From: Mycosarcoma maydis
Taxonomy: Eukaryota > Basidiomycota > Ustilaginomycetes > Ustilaginales
Direction: 5' to 3'
DNA: 64,000 nt
Assembly: GCF_000328475.2 (NCBI RefSeq)
Contig: NC_026485.1
Span: 682,001 to 746,000 of the forward strand
This document shows positions 52,601 to 62,600 of this stretch, piece by piece; position 1 is the first letter of the stretch; each line of letters begins with the position of its first letter. A program made the position numbers and the translations under genes. The notes below the pieces were generated by a model that made no database searches, was not told the DNA's origin, and was given only the letters and a program-made list of their open reading frames with translations.

Positions 52601-53829
52601 TTGAGCTTGGAAAAATCGGTTTCGGACTTGTCGTGAATCGGTCGGAGCACCAACACAGGGCGCCTTGGATCCGCATCCACGAGGCCGAACGAAGCCGTCA
52701 CACCCAACGCGATATCATGTTCATCCTCTGCTGTCTGGATAGCGTGTGCAAGTGTCGCAAGGTAGAAAGCTTTCTTATGAAAGTATCGAAAGTTGACGTA
52801 ATCCTTGGGCTGGAACAGACTCGAAGGCATCACAACTGCGATATCGACATCCACCCCAGCGGGACGCTTTGCTGTAGACTTGAGCGGCCAGCTTCCCACC
52901 AGATGCATTGCTGAGGGCTTTTCGAAACCGAGCTTGTAGTTTGCTTCGGCCTTGGGAGCGGGGTCAGGAAACGGAATGCGGACCTTGGATCCGGCCGTGC
53001 GTTTCTGGAAGCTTTTGATCGCCTCGCCCACAGGTAAAGGTTGGATGGGCGAGAGGGCTTCGAACAGCTGATGAAGTCGTCGGAGGACGGTTTCGAGGGC
53101 ACCAGCCTTGTTGTACGCGGGTCGTACTTCGGGAAGCATCTCGTCAACTTTGAGTTTGAAGACATTGTTCTTGAAGAGTTCGCCGGTTTCTTTAAGTCCT
53201 TGCACCTCGGCGAGGGTGGGGATGGCATAGAGAGCGGACTTATTGGACTTGCGGGAGGATGATGCAGATGTAACTACATTGTCTGAAGGTGTTGCTTCCA
53301 TGTCGTCGCCATTCTGAGTGTTGTCACCGGCCTCAAGATCTTCGAATCCACCATCCATATCCTCGTCCGACATGAGTTCGACTTCGGATGGCTCGATCCG
53401 GTCAAAACTCTCGTCGTTCTCTTCGTCATCGTCATCCTCGTCATCATCTTCCTGATCTGATGCAAGCTGTATCTCATCTTGTGATACTGCTTCGGAATCT
53501 TTGTCTTCGTCCTCGCTGTTGCCATCTTCATCGTCGTCGGCATCATCGTCATCGTCATCGTCATCATCTTCATCATCATCGTCATCATCGTCATCCTCCT
53601 CCTCTGCATCTGGCAAGGCAGCAGATCCAGTGCCATGTAGGGCGGCATCCAGCAAATCCTCATCGTCGTCAAAGTCGTCATTGTTGTCACTGTCGTCCAT
53701 GTATACAGAAACCTGTTTGGATTTGCGCGACGTCGACTTGGTTGTCGATCTGGCCGATAGACTGGCCTTGTTTTTGGAAGAGGAAGGCGAGGAGGTGGAT
53801 GCCTCTGCCTTTCGCTTGACACCTGGCAT
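49642..53829 (-). CDS. UTP22: U3 snoRNP-associated Utp22 (Nrap/NOL6 family)
   Basis: The 1395-residue protein starts MPGVKRKAEASTSSPSSS with a basic, Ser/Lys-rich tail. A long Asp/Glu tract (about residues 60-160) is encoded by near-tandem GAT/GAC/GAA codons. The Nrap region follows from about 210: LAEVQGLKETGELFKNNVFK, MHLVGSWPLKSTAKRPAGVD with the degenerate nucleotidyltransferase core VDVDIAVVMPSSLFQPKDY, ACLLLKTWAFQRGFGSGG, and C-terminal HYDFVIHLNPSVLPRYSENI and FNPSLDRERDFKVGLGFSS. Utp22 pairs with Rrp7 in the UTP-C complex of the 90S pre-ribosome for 18S rRNA processing in the nucleolus. Intronless. Length is at the upper end of the family because of the acidic insert. Confidence 0.94.
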   Translation of the reverse strand: MPGVKRKAEASTSSPSSSKNKASLSARSTTKSTSRKSKQVSVYMDDSDNNDDFDDDEDLLDAALHGTGSAALPDAEEEDDDDDDDDEDDDDDDDDDADDDEDGNSEDEDKDSEAVSQDEIQLASDQEDDDEDDDDEENDESFDRIEPSEVELMSDEDMDGGFEDLEAGDNTQNGDDMEATPSDNVVTSASSSRKSNKSALYAIPTLAEVQGLKETGELFKNNVFKLKVDEMLPEVRPAYNKAGALETVLRRLHQLFEALSPIQPLPVGEAIKSFQKRTAGSKVRIPFPDPAPKAEANYKLGFEKPSAMHLVGSWPLKSTAKRPAGVDVDIAVVMPSSLFQPKDYVNFRYFHKKAFYLATLAHAIQTAEDEHDIALGVTASFGLVDADPRRPVLVLRPIHDKSETDFSKLKCTIRIHPSLEADTFKPIHLDPMRSNVRVASPNDEASIDANASIAATPRYNAAILADTLHLPHLVYLHTVAQACPAFADACLLLKTWAFQRGFGSGGRLNPKHVHDADDDRRRLVAGTASIRFILTMILAHLLQGEEKKAGWKRDTTHAGRSNLSNSFSSYQLFRGVVDWLAKHDFKTQPVFMKSMPEAGLASRSDKVPRQNFSQVFDRVLVDPSGMLNLFAFVPTGSIDLLQYEAKRTFEMLNDPSSDHFDALFLQDRTAAPFTFDEVARVNLALSTARASSKVNSNSNGAGLSASSRIQRADFGTSFQAAMIQVSTTASRALEGRAKLVALLHRATGGLASTWRLDGARPAASSQAEIGLVLNGEQAWRMVEHGPSSQDVEKAEQFRAFWGKMSELRRFKDGRVLESVVWPVTTQSSRWAIPRRILSYAMFRHHAIHESQIQFVSSHFESLLDIDTSLARAAHLVSTEEKGFTLVQSAFDQLSKDLRALESLPLSIISISPASSGLRGTSTFVPAPINLDLLGDRIPDCASYLPVHDIILTFEGSGKWPNELSAIQAMKAAFFERMCAEITNKIAGVTCRVVFDPHASSKMEDQCSLELVLASGFAFRARVMHNREKLLLERILADRFESAGAKRRARKILLEWQHRFETAPLHHSYIASMGHRFASFGGAVRLTKRWLASQMLSSNAVPEELIELVCAAAYLSPEEGAPASAVAGLSRILRLLANWRWKEEPLMVPIQAVIDSATTKEIYTFPTDKRTEVETHFNAARGSDPSMMHRAWFVATETDTEGLAFGRKGPVGGVADGIKKLARGAVRVLEEATSLDTDQVRALFTPSLEHYDFVIHLNPSVLPRYSENIHADPAVWGAKRTKYANDVAATIQSSGTLLGSTPKPGFDSAEAFLTLLRGLYSDSFRLYHDQHGGCVIGGLFNPSLDRERDFKVGLGFSSCPSIAGNKAQVKLNKSAIVAEIERLGEGLVDRIELRSG

Positions 53830-54255
53830 ATTGTCGTTCTTCCGGCAATCTCAGAATTCCTCTTCCTTGATGAATACGAAGATGGCCTGTAACAGAGAGT
53901 TTGGTGATGCGCAGAAGATGAGCAGAAGAAGGTGTATGATGGCTAAGTCGAATGAAGGCTGAGGAGCGTGTGGAGAAAGTCAACATTTCTTCCAAAAACT
54001 TTTTTTTCCCTCGGCTCAAGAGCCACATAGAATTTCCCAGATTTCCGCGACCCGAAGACACATGCTCCCGATACAAACTCGGATCGGGCTATTCGTCGTT
54101 GATTCGGAGGGCTTGTGCGAGCAACGCCATACATTCGTGATTCTTACAGCCAACACCCAACACTATCTGTGATTCAGCAATCGCCTCATAGTCAAGAATC
54201 ACCCACCCTTCACCCTCAGCAGGCAGATTCCTTGCAAAACTCGAACGCAGCAAAC
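53830..54255. promoter_or_regulatory. Divergent promoter region UTP22 / ankyrin gene
   Basis: 426 bp between diverging starts, with a T run at 54000-54007 and one CATTCGTGATTC motif at about 54131. Confidence 0.45.
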
Positions 54256-55068
54256 ATGGCGGACCAAGAGCACGATGATGCTGTCCACCAGATCGACGTT
54301 CAGAGTTAGTATCACTGTACCCGCTCCATTATATCTCCTCCACAGGTCAAGGTGATTAACCACGCAGTTTGCATCATACATCCATTACAGACAAGAGACT
54401 CCTCCATGCAGCTCGAACAGATGATCTCGAATTGCTGCAAGAGATCATCTCCTCTGGAGCCTTTGATGCAAACCATAGCGATGGAGTAGGACGTAACGCT
54501 CTGCACTACGCTGCTGCGCAACAATCAACCCAAGTCCTTCCCGAGATTCTTAATCTCGAAATTGACGTTGATTATCAAGATCGAACCAATGCAGATACGC
54601 CGTTGCATGCTGCTGTCAGTGTCGATATTCCGGAGGGCGCGGCTGGGAAGGAAGTTGAAGAGATTAGGAATTGGATCGGTAAGTGTCCTTTTCCACATGC
54701 ACATAATCAAGCCATGGAAAGAAAGCTGACAGGAGATCGGATGTGAACAGTGAACGAGCTATTGGAGGCAGGCGCAGACCCAAGCATTCCCAACAAAGAT
54801 GGCGATTTGCCAGCAGACCTTCTCTCTTACGGTACCAAATCACGCTCGCAATTGGGTCAGGACTTGGTAGCAAGGTTGAAGAGAGGTCAAGCAGAGATGC
54901 ATATCAGTGCAAGTGACATTGCTGATGATGACAATGATGTTGGCGATGGCGAGGGTAAGTATTTTACACAACTTTTGTTCTGTTGTAATAGACGCGCTGA
55001 AAACTGACATCATGCTCAATTCTGGTTGCTTGGTGACAGGCAGCGAAGGTACACCATCAGAAGAGTAA
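54256..55068 (+). CDS. Small ankyrin-repeat protein, four exons (189 aa)
   Basis: Predicted exons are 54256-54304, 54391-54678, 54751-54954 and 55040-55068. Donors are GTTAGT, GTAAGT and GTAAGT; acceptors TTACAG, GAACAG and TGACAG; all junctions keep phase. The product starts MADQEHDDAVHQIDVQ and continues NKRLLHAARTDDLELLQEII, GRNALHYAAAQQSTQVLPEI, YQDRTNADTPLHAAV and VNELLEAGADPSIPNKDGDL. These are about three to four ankyrin repeats with the usual TPLHxA motifs. It ends in an acidic tail, IADDDNDVGDGEG then SEGTPSEE. Small ankyrin proteins of this size, such as yeast YCR051W, are conserved in fungi, but a partner or function cannot be read from the sequence. Exon 4 codes only nine residues. 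Confidence 0.85.
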
Positions 55069-55176
55069 TCACCTCCCCCGTTTCTCTCATACCACAGACA
55101 CACTGTATCACGGTATACACGGTCGCCCAATACATATGCATTTCGAATTGCGCTGGTTGTGCCCTGGTACCAGGGA

Positions 55177-56586
55177 CTAGCGCAGATCGACCACCTTGAC
55201 GGTCTTCCGCGGCCGTCCATCAAGACGAGGTGCCTCATCCTTCCCTTTCTCCTCTTCGTCGTCCACCACGGGTATTCCGACAGTCTCGAGCTCTTCCTCT
55301 TCGGACTCAGACATGACGGTGGCAGCACGTTGTCTTCTAGTCTGTCCAGCTTTTGACGGCGACAATGAAGGTTGCGTCTCACTGCCGGCGTTGCGCAAGG
55401 CGGCTTGTGCCAGTGCGGCCGCAACACGTTGAGATGAATTGCTGAGAGCCGGAGGCTCCCGTGCTGCCTGGTCGAAGTCGTGTGTAGGTTCATGATCGCT
55501 ATCGACTTCTTCGATTTCGCTCGGCAACGTCGGAAGCGCAGTTCCAGATTGTTTCGACGGGACTGCCATGGAAGTTGCTCTGCTGGCGGTCTGCGACGAA
55601 GTTGGCCCAGCTGCGGATGTCGAGGAAGCAGGCTCGACCGAATCGAGGCCATTGTCAGCTGAGAGAACCCAGACGTTGGCACCACCTCGTCGATGCAAGA
55701 GTTCCCGACCGAGCCAGTCGATGTCAGATTCGTCGTCGATGGGCCCTTCGTCAAGCTCGGCTTCGGCGTCGTTGTCGTATGTGGTAGTGGTGGGTTTGTT
55801 GTCTGAGGAAGGCTCGTCAGCTTCATCTTGTTCCTCAACCAGCAACATGGGCACACCCGTAAGTGGGTGAATAGCAATGCTGGTGCGAGTCGACGGCGTA
55901 GCATATGCTTGGCCAGTGGCTGTTGGATCCGCCGACAAGCGCGGTTGAACATGGCTGTGCTGGGTAGATCTCGGATGGTAAGGGGCATGTCCGCGCAAGA
56001 CGAGGGGAGCGGTATGAATAAAGGGGTTGGCTCGAGGATGTGCTGAAAGACCTGACTTCTGGTCCAGATCGTCCCATGCTGCGTGAACATCGACAAATGG
56101 AGCAGAGCGTGTTCTCTGCTCAGCATGACTTGACCCAGCTTGCAGATTTCGGTGCAAATACCTCGGGTCACGCCGGTGATAATGTTGATGATGATGATGC
56201 GGCTGCCAAAGGTCAGGTATCTGATATCCATTGGTCGCGAGGACTCGCCTTCCCAGCATGTCAACAAGCTCGTCATCCTCGTCCAACAGTCTTCTGAGAC
56301 GCTCCGCTATCGTTTGCGTTCTTTGTCGCTGAAGTTCGGCTGCGATGAAAGCCTCGGCTGCGGCGTGAGCCTGAGCCTCGGCATGTCGACGCGCCTCCTC
56401 GATGGCCAAGAAAGCAGCCGCTCGTTCAAAGTCGTTATCGTCAAAGAGATATAGCAATGATCGTGCGTCATCTTCGTCCTCCTCGATAGCCGAAGGTCTC
56501 AAAGCCTGCATGGATTGATGGACCTCGAGGTGGAGGGGAAGCTCCTCGAATTCGACCGAGCCGAGCAGGATAGTGTTGGCACTCAT
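55177..56586 (-). CDS. Acidic, low-complexity protein of unknown function
   Basis: 469 residues starting MSANTILLGSVEFEELPLHL. I recognise no family. An Ala/Glu/Arg-rich helix lies at about 40-110 (FERAAAFLAIEEARRHAEAQ, IAERLRRLLDEDDELVDML). A His-rich patch follows (QPHHHHQHYHRR), then a disordered middle. A short block at about 280, DIDWLGRELLHRRGGANVWV, looks more ordered. Acidic Ser/Glu runs (SESEEEELETVG) precede a basic C-terminus (GRPRKTVKVVDLR). There is no signal peptide or membrane segment. The single long frame, its position 109 bp from the convergent ankyrin gene, and normal codon use support a real gene. A nuclear or chaperone-adaptor role would be a guess. Confidence 0.8.
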   Translation of the reverse strand: MSANTILLGSVEFEELPLHLEVHQSMQALRPSAIEEDEDDARSLLYLFDDNDFERAAAFLAIEEARRHAEAQAHAAAEAFIAAELQRQRTQTIAERLRRLLDEDDELVDMLGRRVLATNGYQIPDLWQPHHHHQHYHRRDPRYLHRNLQAGSSHAEQRTRSAPFVDVHAAWDDLDQKSGLSAHPRANPFIHTAPLVLRGHAPYHPRSTQHSHVQPRLSADPTATGQAYATPSTRTSIAIHPLTGVPMLLVEEQDEADEPSSDNKPTTTTYDNDAEAELDEGPIDDESDIDWLGRELLHRRGGANVWVLSADNGLDSVEPASSTSAAGPTSSQTASRATSMAVPSKQSGTALPTLPSEIEEVDSDHEPTHDFDQAAREPPALSNSSQRVAAALAQAALRNAGSETQPSLSPSKAGQTRRQRAATVMSESEEEELETVGIPVVDDEEEKGKDEAPRLDGRPRKTVKVVDLR

Positions 56587-57311
56587 CTCGACGACGAGGT
56601 TTCTGTGGCTGTCTGTAATTTGCTTTGTTGATGCTCAAGACGAACAAGGTGGACGAGAAGAGCAGGGCATCGAGGGGAAGGCAGCGAAATCGTGAATGAG
56701 ATGCCGTTGATTTAGGGTCCAATTAAGCTGAGTGGAGGGTTGAGCAGGAATCACGCACGACGATTATCAACTTGGTTATAAGGAGTCAGCGGCAGCGGCC
56801 ATGCACGTCATGTCACTTGAAGCCTCGGAGTCGTGAGTGAGTCAGATTCACGATTGGAGCGTTGCTTGATGAAAGAAAGCTCACCTGTGGCCCCTGCGTC
56901 GTGTGACAAAATCGTGAATGCTTCGGGAATCCACCAGAAAGCAGCGCCGAATTTTCGCGAAAATGTCGGAGCCCATGTCACACAGCCGCTCAACCATGAA
57001 TCTGTCCAGTCGATCGTAGCTTCACAGCCCGATCCACGAATCACAACTTACAAATCGTAGATTGATGCGTTGCGACAGAGAACTAACATGAATATTTTGC
57101 ATCCTGTGTGGTTTGGGTGGCATTCGTGATTCGTGATTCGTTAATTTCCTGTCAGTTTTAGTCGCTCATTTCCTCGGCGACTTTTTGATTTTGTTTCTGC
57201 ATTTGCTGTGAGTCTCTCTCTTCTTCGTTTCGTGGTCTTCCGAGGTGCTTTCTGTTCCATCAACCTGCACGAACTGGCTTCTTGAGTCGACGAAATCAAG
57301 ATCACAGCAGG
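56587..57311. promoter_or_regulatory. Divergent spacer between the acidic orphan and the TTL gene
   Basis: 725 bp with CACGATT-family motifs near 56690, 56845, 56928, 57036 and 57121-57141. No coding signal. Confidence 0.5.
57121..57141. repeat. CACGATT-family motif
   Basis: Tandem CATTCGTGATTCGTGATTCG about 170 bp before the TTL-family start. Confidence 0.65.
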
Positions 57312-58853
57312 ATGGATCCAACTTCTAACTCAAAGGCTACGCAGATCAGAAAGACGGCGTTTGTTTCGTTTCCCGGCGCGGACTATACTCAGGCTGCTGC
57401 TGTCCGAGCAACGCGCAAGGTGCTTTCCGCCCATGGTTGGCAGATTGAAGAGGGCCATGGCGACACTGAATCGGCTCCGCTGGATACGCATCTGTACCTC
57501 GCCGACTATGATCTTTTACCGTTTGAAGACCTGCTTCCCGGCCCATCTTCGTCTCTCAAAGGCAAACAGCCTCAGTGCTCGAGCTACGTGATTAGAAAAG
57601 CGCTCATCCGTAAGCACTACCTGGCATCTGCGCTTAACACATATGCAGTCAAACTTCCGCCGGGATCCGCTTCGCACCGTTTCCGTACATGTACGCCCAA
57701 GACCTGGCATTTTGAGATCCAGTTCGCGGACGAGTTGGACGAACTGCTCCTGGACGATCTTTACGATTTGGGCGAATTGCTCGAGGAGAATCAGGCGGCT
57801 GCCGAACGAGGCCAAGAAGAAGATGTCACGTGGTTTATTTTAAAGCCGGGAATGGCGGATCGAGGGAACGGCATCCGCATCTTTAGCACACTAGACCAGC
57901 TGCAGACCATCTTTGAAGAGTTTGAATCTGATTCTGACGATGAAGACGACAGCAACGCTCATTCAGAACAGGAGCAGGGCAGATACGCTGGCAAGGACAC
58001 TTCGGTTATGGCAAGCCAACTGCGGCATTTCGTGATCCAAGAGTATGTTCGATCGCCGCTTTTGATGGATCCGCTCCAATCTGCCAAGGATGGCGACTCA
58101 CTTGAGGTGCACATCTCACAGAAGCTCACATTGGATCAAGACTCGACAGAATCGGAAGCGAGGAAATTCCATCTTCGTGCCTACGTCCTCTGTGTAGCTG
58201 GACTCGCAGTCTACTTGCACGACGAAATGCTGGCACTCTTTGCTCCACTGGCGTATCAGACCCCTACCGAGGCGACATTAGACGATCTCCGAGGTCATCT
58301 CACCAATACTTGTTTGCAGGAGGATGGTTCGTTGGCGTTGGGGAACGACGCTCGTCCCAAGGAGGCAAACGTTTTCTTGTGGTCCGACCTCGCAGGCTCA
58401 GTTCTGAAGCGAGCACAAGCTGGCGAGTCTGATTCACCCGGAAGGCTATCAGAAGAGATGATCGACGATGTGCGACGCAAAGCCGTTGACGTGATTGGGG
58501 CCGCATTCGAAGCGGCGGCAAAGACGGGCAGTATTCACTGGCAGATGTGGCCCAACGCGTTCGAGGTGTTCGGTGTTGATCTTTTGGTTGGCTACGACGA
58601 AGTTGCGGGAGCCGAGCGCAAGAACGAACTCAAGGTATGGCTGCTGGAAGTCAACGCCCAGCCGGATTTCGCACAGACAGGGGACCGGCTCAATGCCGTC
58701 ATTGATCGACTTTTTGAGCGAGTCTGCGAGATTGCCGTGCTGCCCTACCACTCGGAAGAGCGTGCTGAGAAGGAGCTTGACGATTGGAAGGTGGGCGAGT
58801 CACGTCACGCCACAACACTGTGCTTCAAGGAGGACCTTGGACGTGGCTTCTGA
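57312..58853 (+). CDS. Tubulin-tyrosine-ligase (TTL) domain protein
   Basis: 513 residues from the ATG at 57312 (MDPTSNSKATQIRKTAFVSF). It has the ATP-grasp TTL fold: SSYVIRKALIRKHYLASALN, then VTWFILKPGMADRGNGIRIF with the nucleotide-binding KPGxxxRGxGI motif, FVIQEYVRSPLL, KFHLRAYVLCV, HLTNTCLQ, FEVFGVDLLVGYD, and the metal-binding VWLLEVNAQPDFAQTGDRLN. These match TTL-domain proteins, including yeast Pby1, which has been linked to P-bodies. Whether it ligates tyrosine or another amino acid to tubulin is unknown. An acidic loop (about 200-225) is inserted in the ATP-grasp region. Single exon. The catalytic motifs look intact. Confidence 0.9.
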   Translation: MDPTSNSKATQIRKTAFVSFPGADYTQAAAVRATRKVLSAHGWQIEEGHGDTESAPLDTHLYLADYDLLPFEDLLPGPSSSLKGKQPQCSSYVIRKALIRKHYLASALNTYAVKLPPGSASHRFRTCTPKTWHFEIQFADELDELLLDDLYDLGELLEENQAAAERGQEEDVTWFILKPGMADRGNGIRIFSTLDQLQTIFEEFESDSDDEDDSNAHSEQEQGRYAGKDTSVMASQLRHFVIQEYVRSPLLMDPLQSAKDGDSLEVHISQKLTLDQDSTESEARKFHLRAYVLCVAGLAVYLHDEMLALFAPLAYQTPTEATLDDLRGHLTNTCLQEDGSLALGNDARPKEANVFLWSDLAGSVLKRAQAGESDSPGRLSEEMIDDVRRKAVDVIGAAFEAAAKTGSIHWQMWPNAFEVFGVDLLVGYDEVAGAERKNELKVWLLEVNAQPDFAQTGDRLNAVIDRLFERVCEIAVLPYHSEERAEKELDDWKVGESRHATTLCFKEDLGRGF

Positions 58854-59688
58854 TTGAATCAATAACCTACACGCAGCCTCAACGTCCTGAGCGAAAGCGT
58901 CACTCACTACTTTGTCAATCGTGAATCACGAATGTCAGCATCCATCAAAGTCAGCCATAGCGAGCCACGAGCGTCGGTGCGTGTTTCCGAATTCGTGGTT
59001 GTTAGGCCAGGATTCTGGAAGAAATTCAAGAATTTCTTCTGCACCCAGGCGCATGACCGAAAAACAACAACCTAATCACGTGAAGGTTGTGAGTCGCGAA
59101 GGTATATGCAGCGCGCTAGCTGTGCAGCAACTTCGGTGTGTTGCAGATGGCTGTGACACGTTTAGCTAGCACACGCAGCTACGACCAGCTCTTCCGCTGT
59201 AATTACCAGATTGGGCGCCTCTACTGCAAGCACCAATCATACCGTCATTGCGGCGTTGCGGCATAGAGAACTGACCGGACTTGAGCAAGAGGATTGATAG
59301 CGGACTTGCGGGTGTGCCTTTTGAGCAGGGGAGCGTATCGAATGTGAACAGTTGTGAGTGTTGCGAGTCGAGTTGTTTGGAGCGAGACAGACAGGCGCCA
59401 GCACGAAGGCGATTTTCGTGATTTTGTGCTGTTTGGAGGCAACGCGGCTGAGGCATGAGAGCAATTTGGTGAACAATCTGTGAATTACGATTCTCGGATG
59501 CTCCGCGTTCGGTGTGTGTTATTCGTGATTCACATTCGTGATTGTTTGTGACCCTTCAGGTTTGGTGCCTGTCCGCTTGCATTCATCCTGACCATCATCA
59601 CTCTCCGGATCACACCCCCACCTGTCGGCTCTTCCAGATTGTGCGTTGCTGCTCTTCCATCCTCGTCTCCTTCTTTCCTAGCCAATTG
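58854..59688. other. Spacer between the TTL gene and the INCENP-like gene
   Basis: About 0.83 kb with motif copies at 58916-58933, 59420-59430 and 59521-59544. The start of the next gene is uncertain, so part of 59600-59900 may be its leader rather than coding. Confidence 0.5.
58916..58933. repeat. CACGATT-family palindromic motif
   Basis: CAATCGTGAATCACGAAT, an inverted arrangement of the dispersed motif. Confidence 0.65.
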
Positions 59689-62600
59689 ATGCACTTTGTG
59701 CTAGTACTCGCGCATCTTGCCAGCAGACGATTAGATTCACGACCAGAGAAACGCTGCCTACACTTGCATCCGCCTCAAATCGGCTCACGCCATCCATCCT
59801 GGTATCCACGCTCATACAGCGACTCGGACAAGCTCCGACCAACCTCGTCCGCCGATTCATCTGTCTCTTTTCTTGGTAGCAAATCAATCACACTCAGCAG
59901 CCATGCCGACAGCTCGAACCGCTTCTCGCACCGTGTCCCGGCCTTGGACTCCTCGGCAAGCACCTCGGCTGCGAGTAGTGACTCAAGCTCACCACTGACC
60001 CCAGAAGAGCGTCTGCTCAGCCACGTCAACAACATGCGCAGGTGCTGCGACATGTCTCTCTTCCACAAGAACCTCCAAGAGCAAGGTATCGATTTTATTG
60101 CAGATAGCCTTTTGCATGCCAACGACATCTTTGCCAAGTACGCGTAAGTGTTCATTCCTTTTCTCCCAACCGTTGCTGACCAGCTAGATCTGTGTCAAAG
60201 AAAGAGCGCTGACCTTTGTAAGCCAACATCACTCGATCAATGACGTACAGAACAACGTCGCGCACCGTTGCCTCGCCGTCCAAGCTGGCTGGCGAACTCC
60301 TCAAGTCTCCCACCCGCCCTCGCACCCGCGCTCGTGATGCGCCAGCCGCATCAGGCTATCCTCGTGGGGCATTCAAAGTATCGATTGATCCCTTCGTCGA
60401 TGCGGCCGACGTGTTCGACAAGGAAAATGCACCCTTGCAAACTAGATCTTCACGATCACGTACCGCTTCCACTGTCGAGCCTCAGAAAGGCAAGGGCAAG
60501 GCTAGAGCCAAAGCTATTCATGCTGTCGAAAGAGAAGCATCGTCACCTCTTTCTCGCCCGACCCGTAGAGTGCTTGGCGATGTCAACACGCAAAAGAATG
60601 AGACAAAGCAACCCACTCCACAGCCCAAGCCCACCAGCAAAGAAGCAACGCTCAAGAACATTGCCACAGATGACGACAGCATGGTCATTGATTCTTCGCT
60701 CCAAGCGCACCTCTCACCCGATGATACCATGCCAAGAGCTTCCACACCACCACCGCCTCAAGCGTCGCCTCCGAGAATACTTGCCCTTCACAAGCCTTCC
60801 AAGGCCACTCAGTCCGCAGCGTCACTCTCGGGCGCCATTTCCATCACTGATTCGGACGAGGACGGCTCAGACGGAGATTCGGACGCCGATTTGCACGAAG
60901 AAGAGACAGGAGGGCTAAACGATACCGTTCAACATGAAGTTGCCGAGCCTACAGTGACAGGAAATGTCGTGTCTCGGAGCTCCCGCAGCGATGACAACAC
61001 AGCATCCTTCCAACCTGACATAAACGACACGATGCCAGCCAACGACAACACCGTGTCTGGTACTTTGATTGATCCGAAACTCGAAAGTGCCCGTCAAGCA
61101 GCCTCTGTACTGCTTACAAGCAAAATTCAGCAGCAGAAGGATGCAAACGCCATGAAGCCGGTCAAACGGACGCTTGCATCGTACGGCGCAAAAAAGAGCC
61201 TGCCAGCTGCTGCCAACAACTCCGGTCCCAGCAACGTAACCACCACGATCGTTCCCACCTCGACCCCCGCTGGTCCTGGCTTCCGTTCCAGCTTCCTCAA
61301 CAAGAGTCTGCGCAAACAGATTGCCGACCAGGAAGCTCTCGAAAGCGGCCAAGACTCTGACTCTGACTCGGACGACAACGAAAACGACACAGGTCTTGTC
61401 GCCGGCGCCACCTTTGCTGCTATGTACAAAAAGGCAGCCGCCAACACGCAAGCCAATACTCGCGCAAATGCTGTACCAGCGTCAAACAGCACCACTAGCT
61501 CCAAGAAGCGCAAGAGTGACGAGGTTCTTCCAGCTGCGATTGAGGCCAGCTTGAGCGCTGCCGCTCCACCGCACAAGGTGTCCAAGCTGGGTGCCGCGAT
61601 GATGGCGGCCAAGACACCCACGTCCGCTCAACCATCTACTGCCAAGAAAGCACCAGCTGCCGGCCCTGCGTCCAAACTGGAGCAATTCCGCAACAACCTC
61701 GCTCATGTTGCTCGCAGCACCGGAAGCGGTGCGAGTGCCAGCTCGGCTTCTCAGTCAGCGTCGTCCGTCACGTCGCCCACCATGGAACAAGCACCATCCG
61801 CGCCGCTGCCCGTCGTCAAGCCTTCGGATGCGGCCGTCGTGCCATTCGCTCAAGAAGCGTCGGCACTGCCTTCCATTGAAAGCTTGAATGCTTCGCATTC
61901 GAAATCCTCGGATTCTGGCTCCGACTCGACGGAAAAACTTACGGCAGGTACCAAGAGTGGCGAGTCAACCATCAAGGCTTCTGCCATCCCACGATCGCCC
62001 ACTCGCTCTCCTCGCGCCGCCGCCACTTCACCGATGCGGCCTCCGCCTCGCACCGGCAGTGTGCGTAAATCTCCACGCAAAGTGGCCGAGCAGATCAACA
62101 CAAGCGGACAAGAGTCGGCCAGATCGGCTTCGCCGGGGCCCAAGGTGAAAGAAAGTATAGCTCTTTTCCAGTCGAGCAGAAACGGCGGTCTGACTGATAA
62201 GCACACACGTAGCCCTACCACGCAGCCCCGAAGTCTCGCAGCACTCTTTGGCAGTCCCAAGCAAGCGACCAAACTACCGACGCTGTCGGCCACTGCCGGC
62301 AGCAGCACCACCCCGGCTCACTCTCCACCCAAGAACTGGCAAGGAAGTCGTTTACCGTTTGCACAAACCTTCCAGTTGCAACAGCAAGCGCTGCGTGAGG
62401 TGGACAAGTCTTTGCCGCAGACACCGGCCGAGGAGACGGCCGACAGCCAGCGTGTCGTCTCGGCAGCCTCGACGGTCTTGTCCACGTCCAAGGCTGAAAC
62501 AGCGGAGAGCCAATTCTTCGACGCCCGCTCGAGGGAGAACAGTGCCGAGCCAGCCGATGCGCCAGCTCCAGCGCCATTGGCGGCGATGAAAGGCGCGACG

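Noticed and set aside
53501..53962. Poly-serine ORF opposite UTP22
   Set aside because: Complement of the Asp/Glu repeat; not a separate gene.
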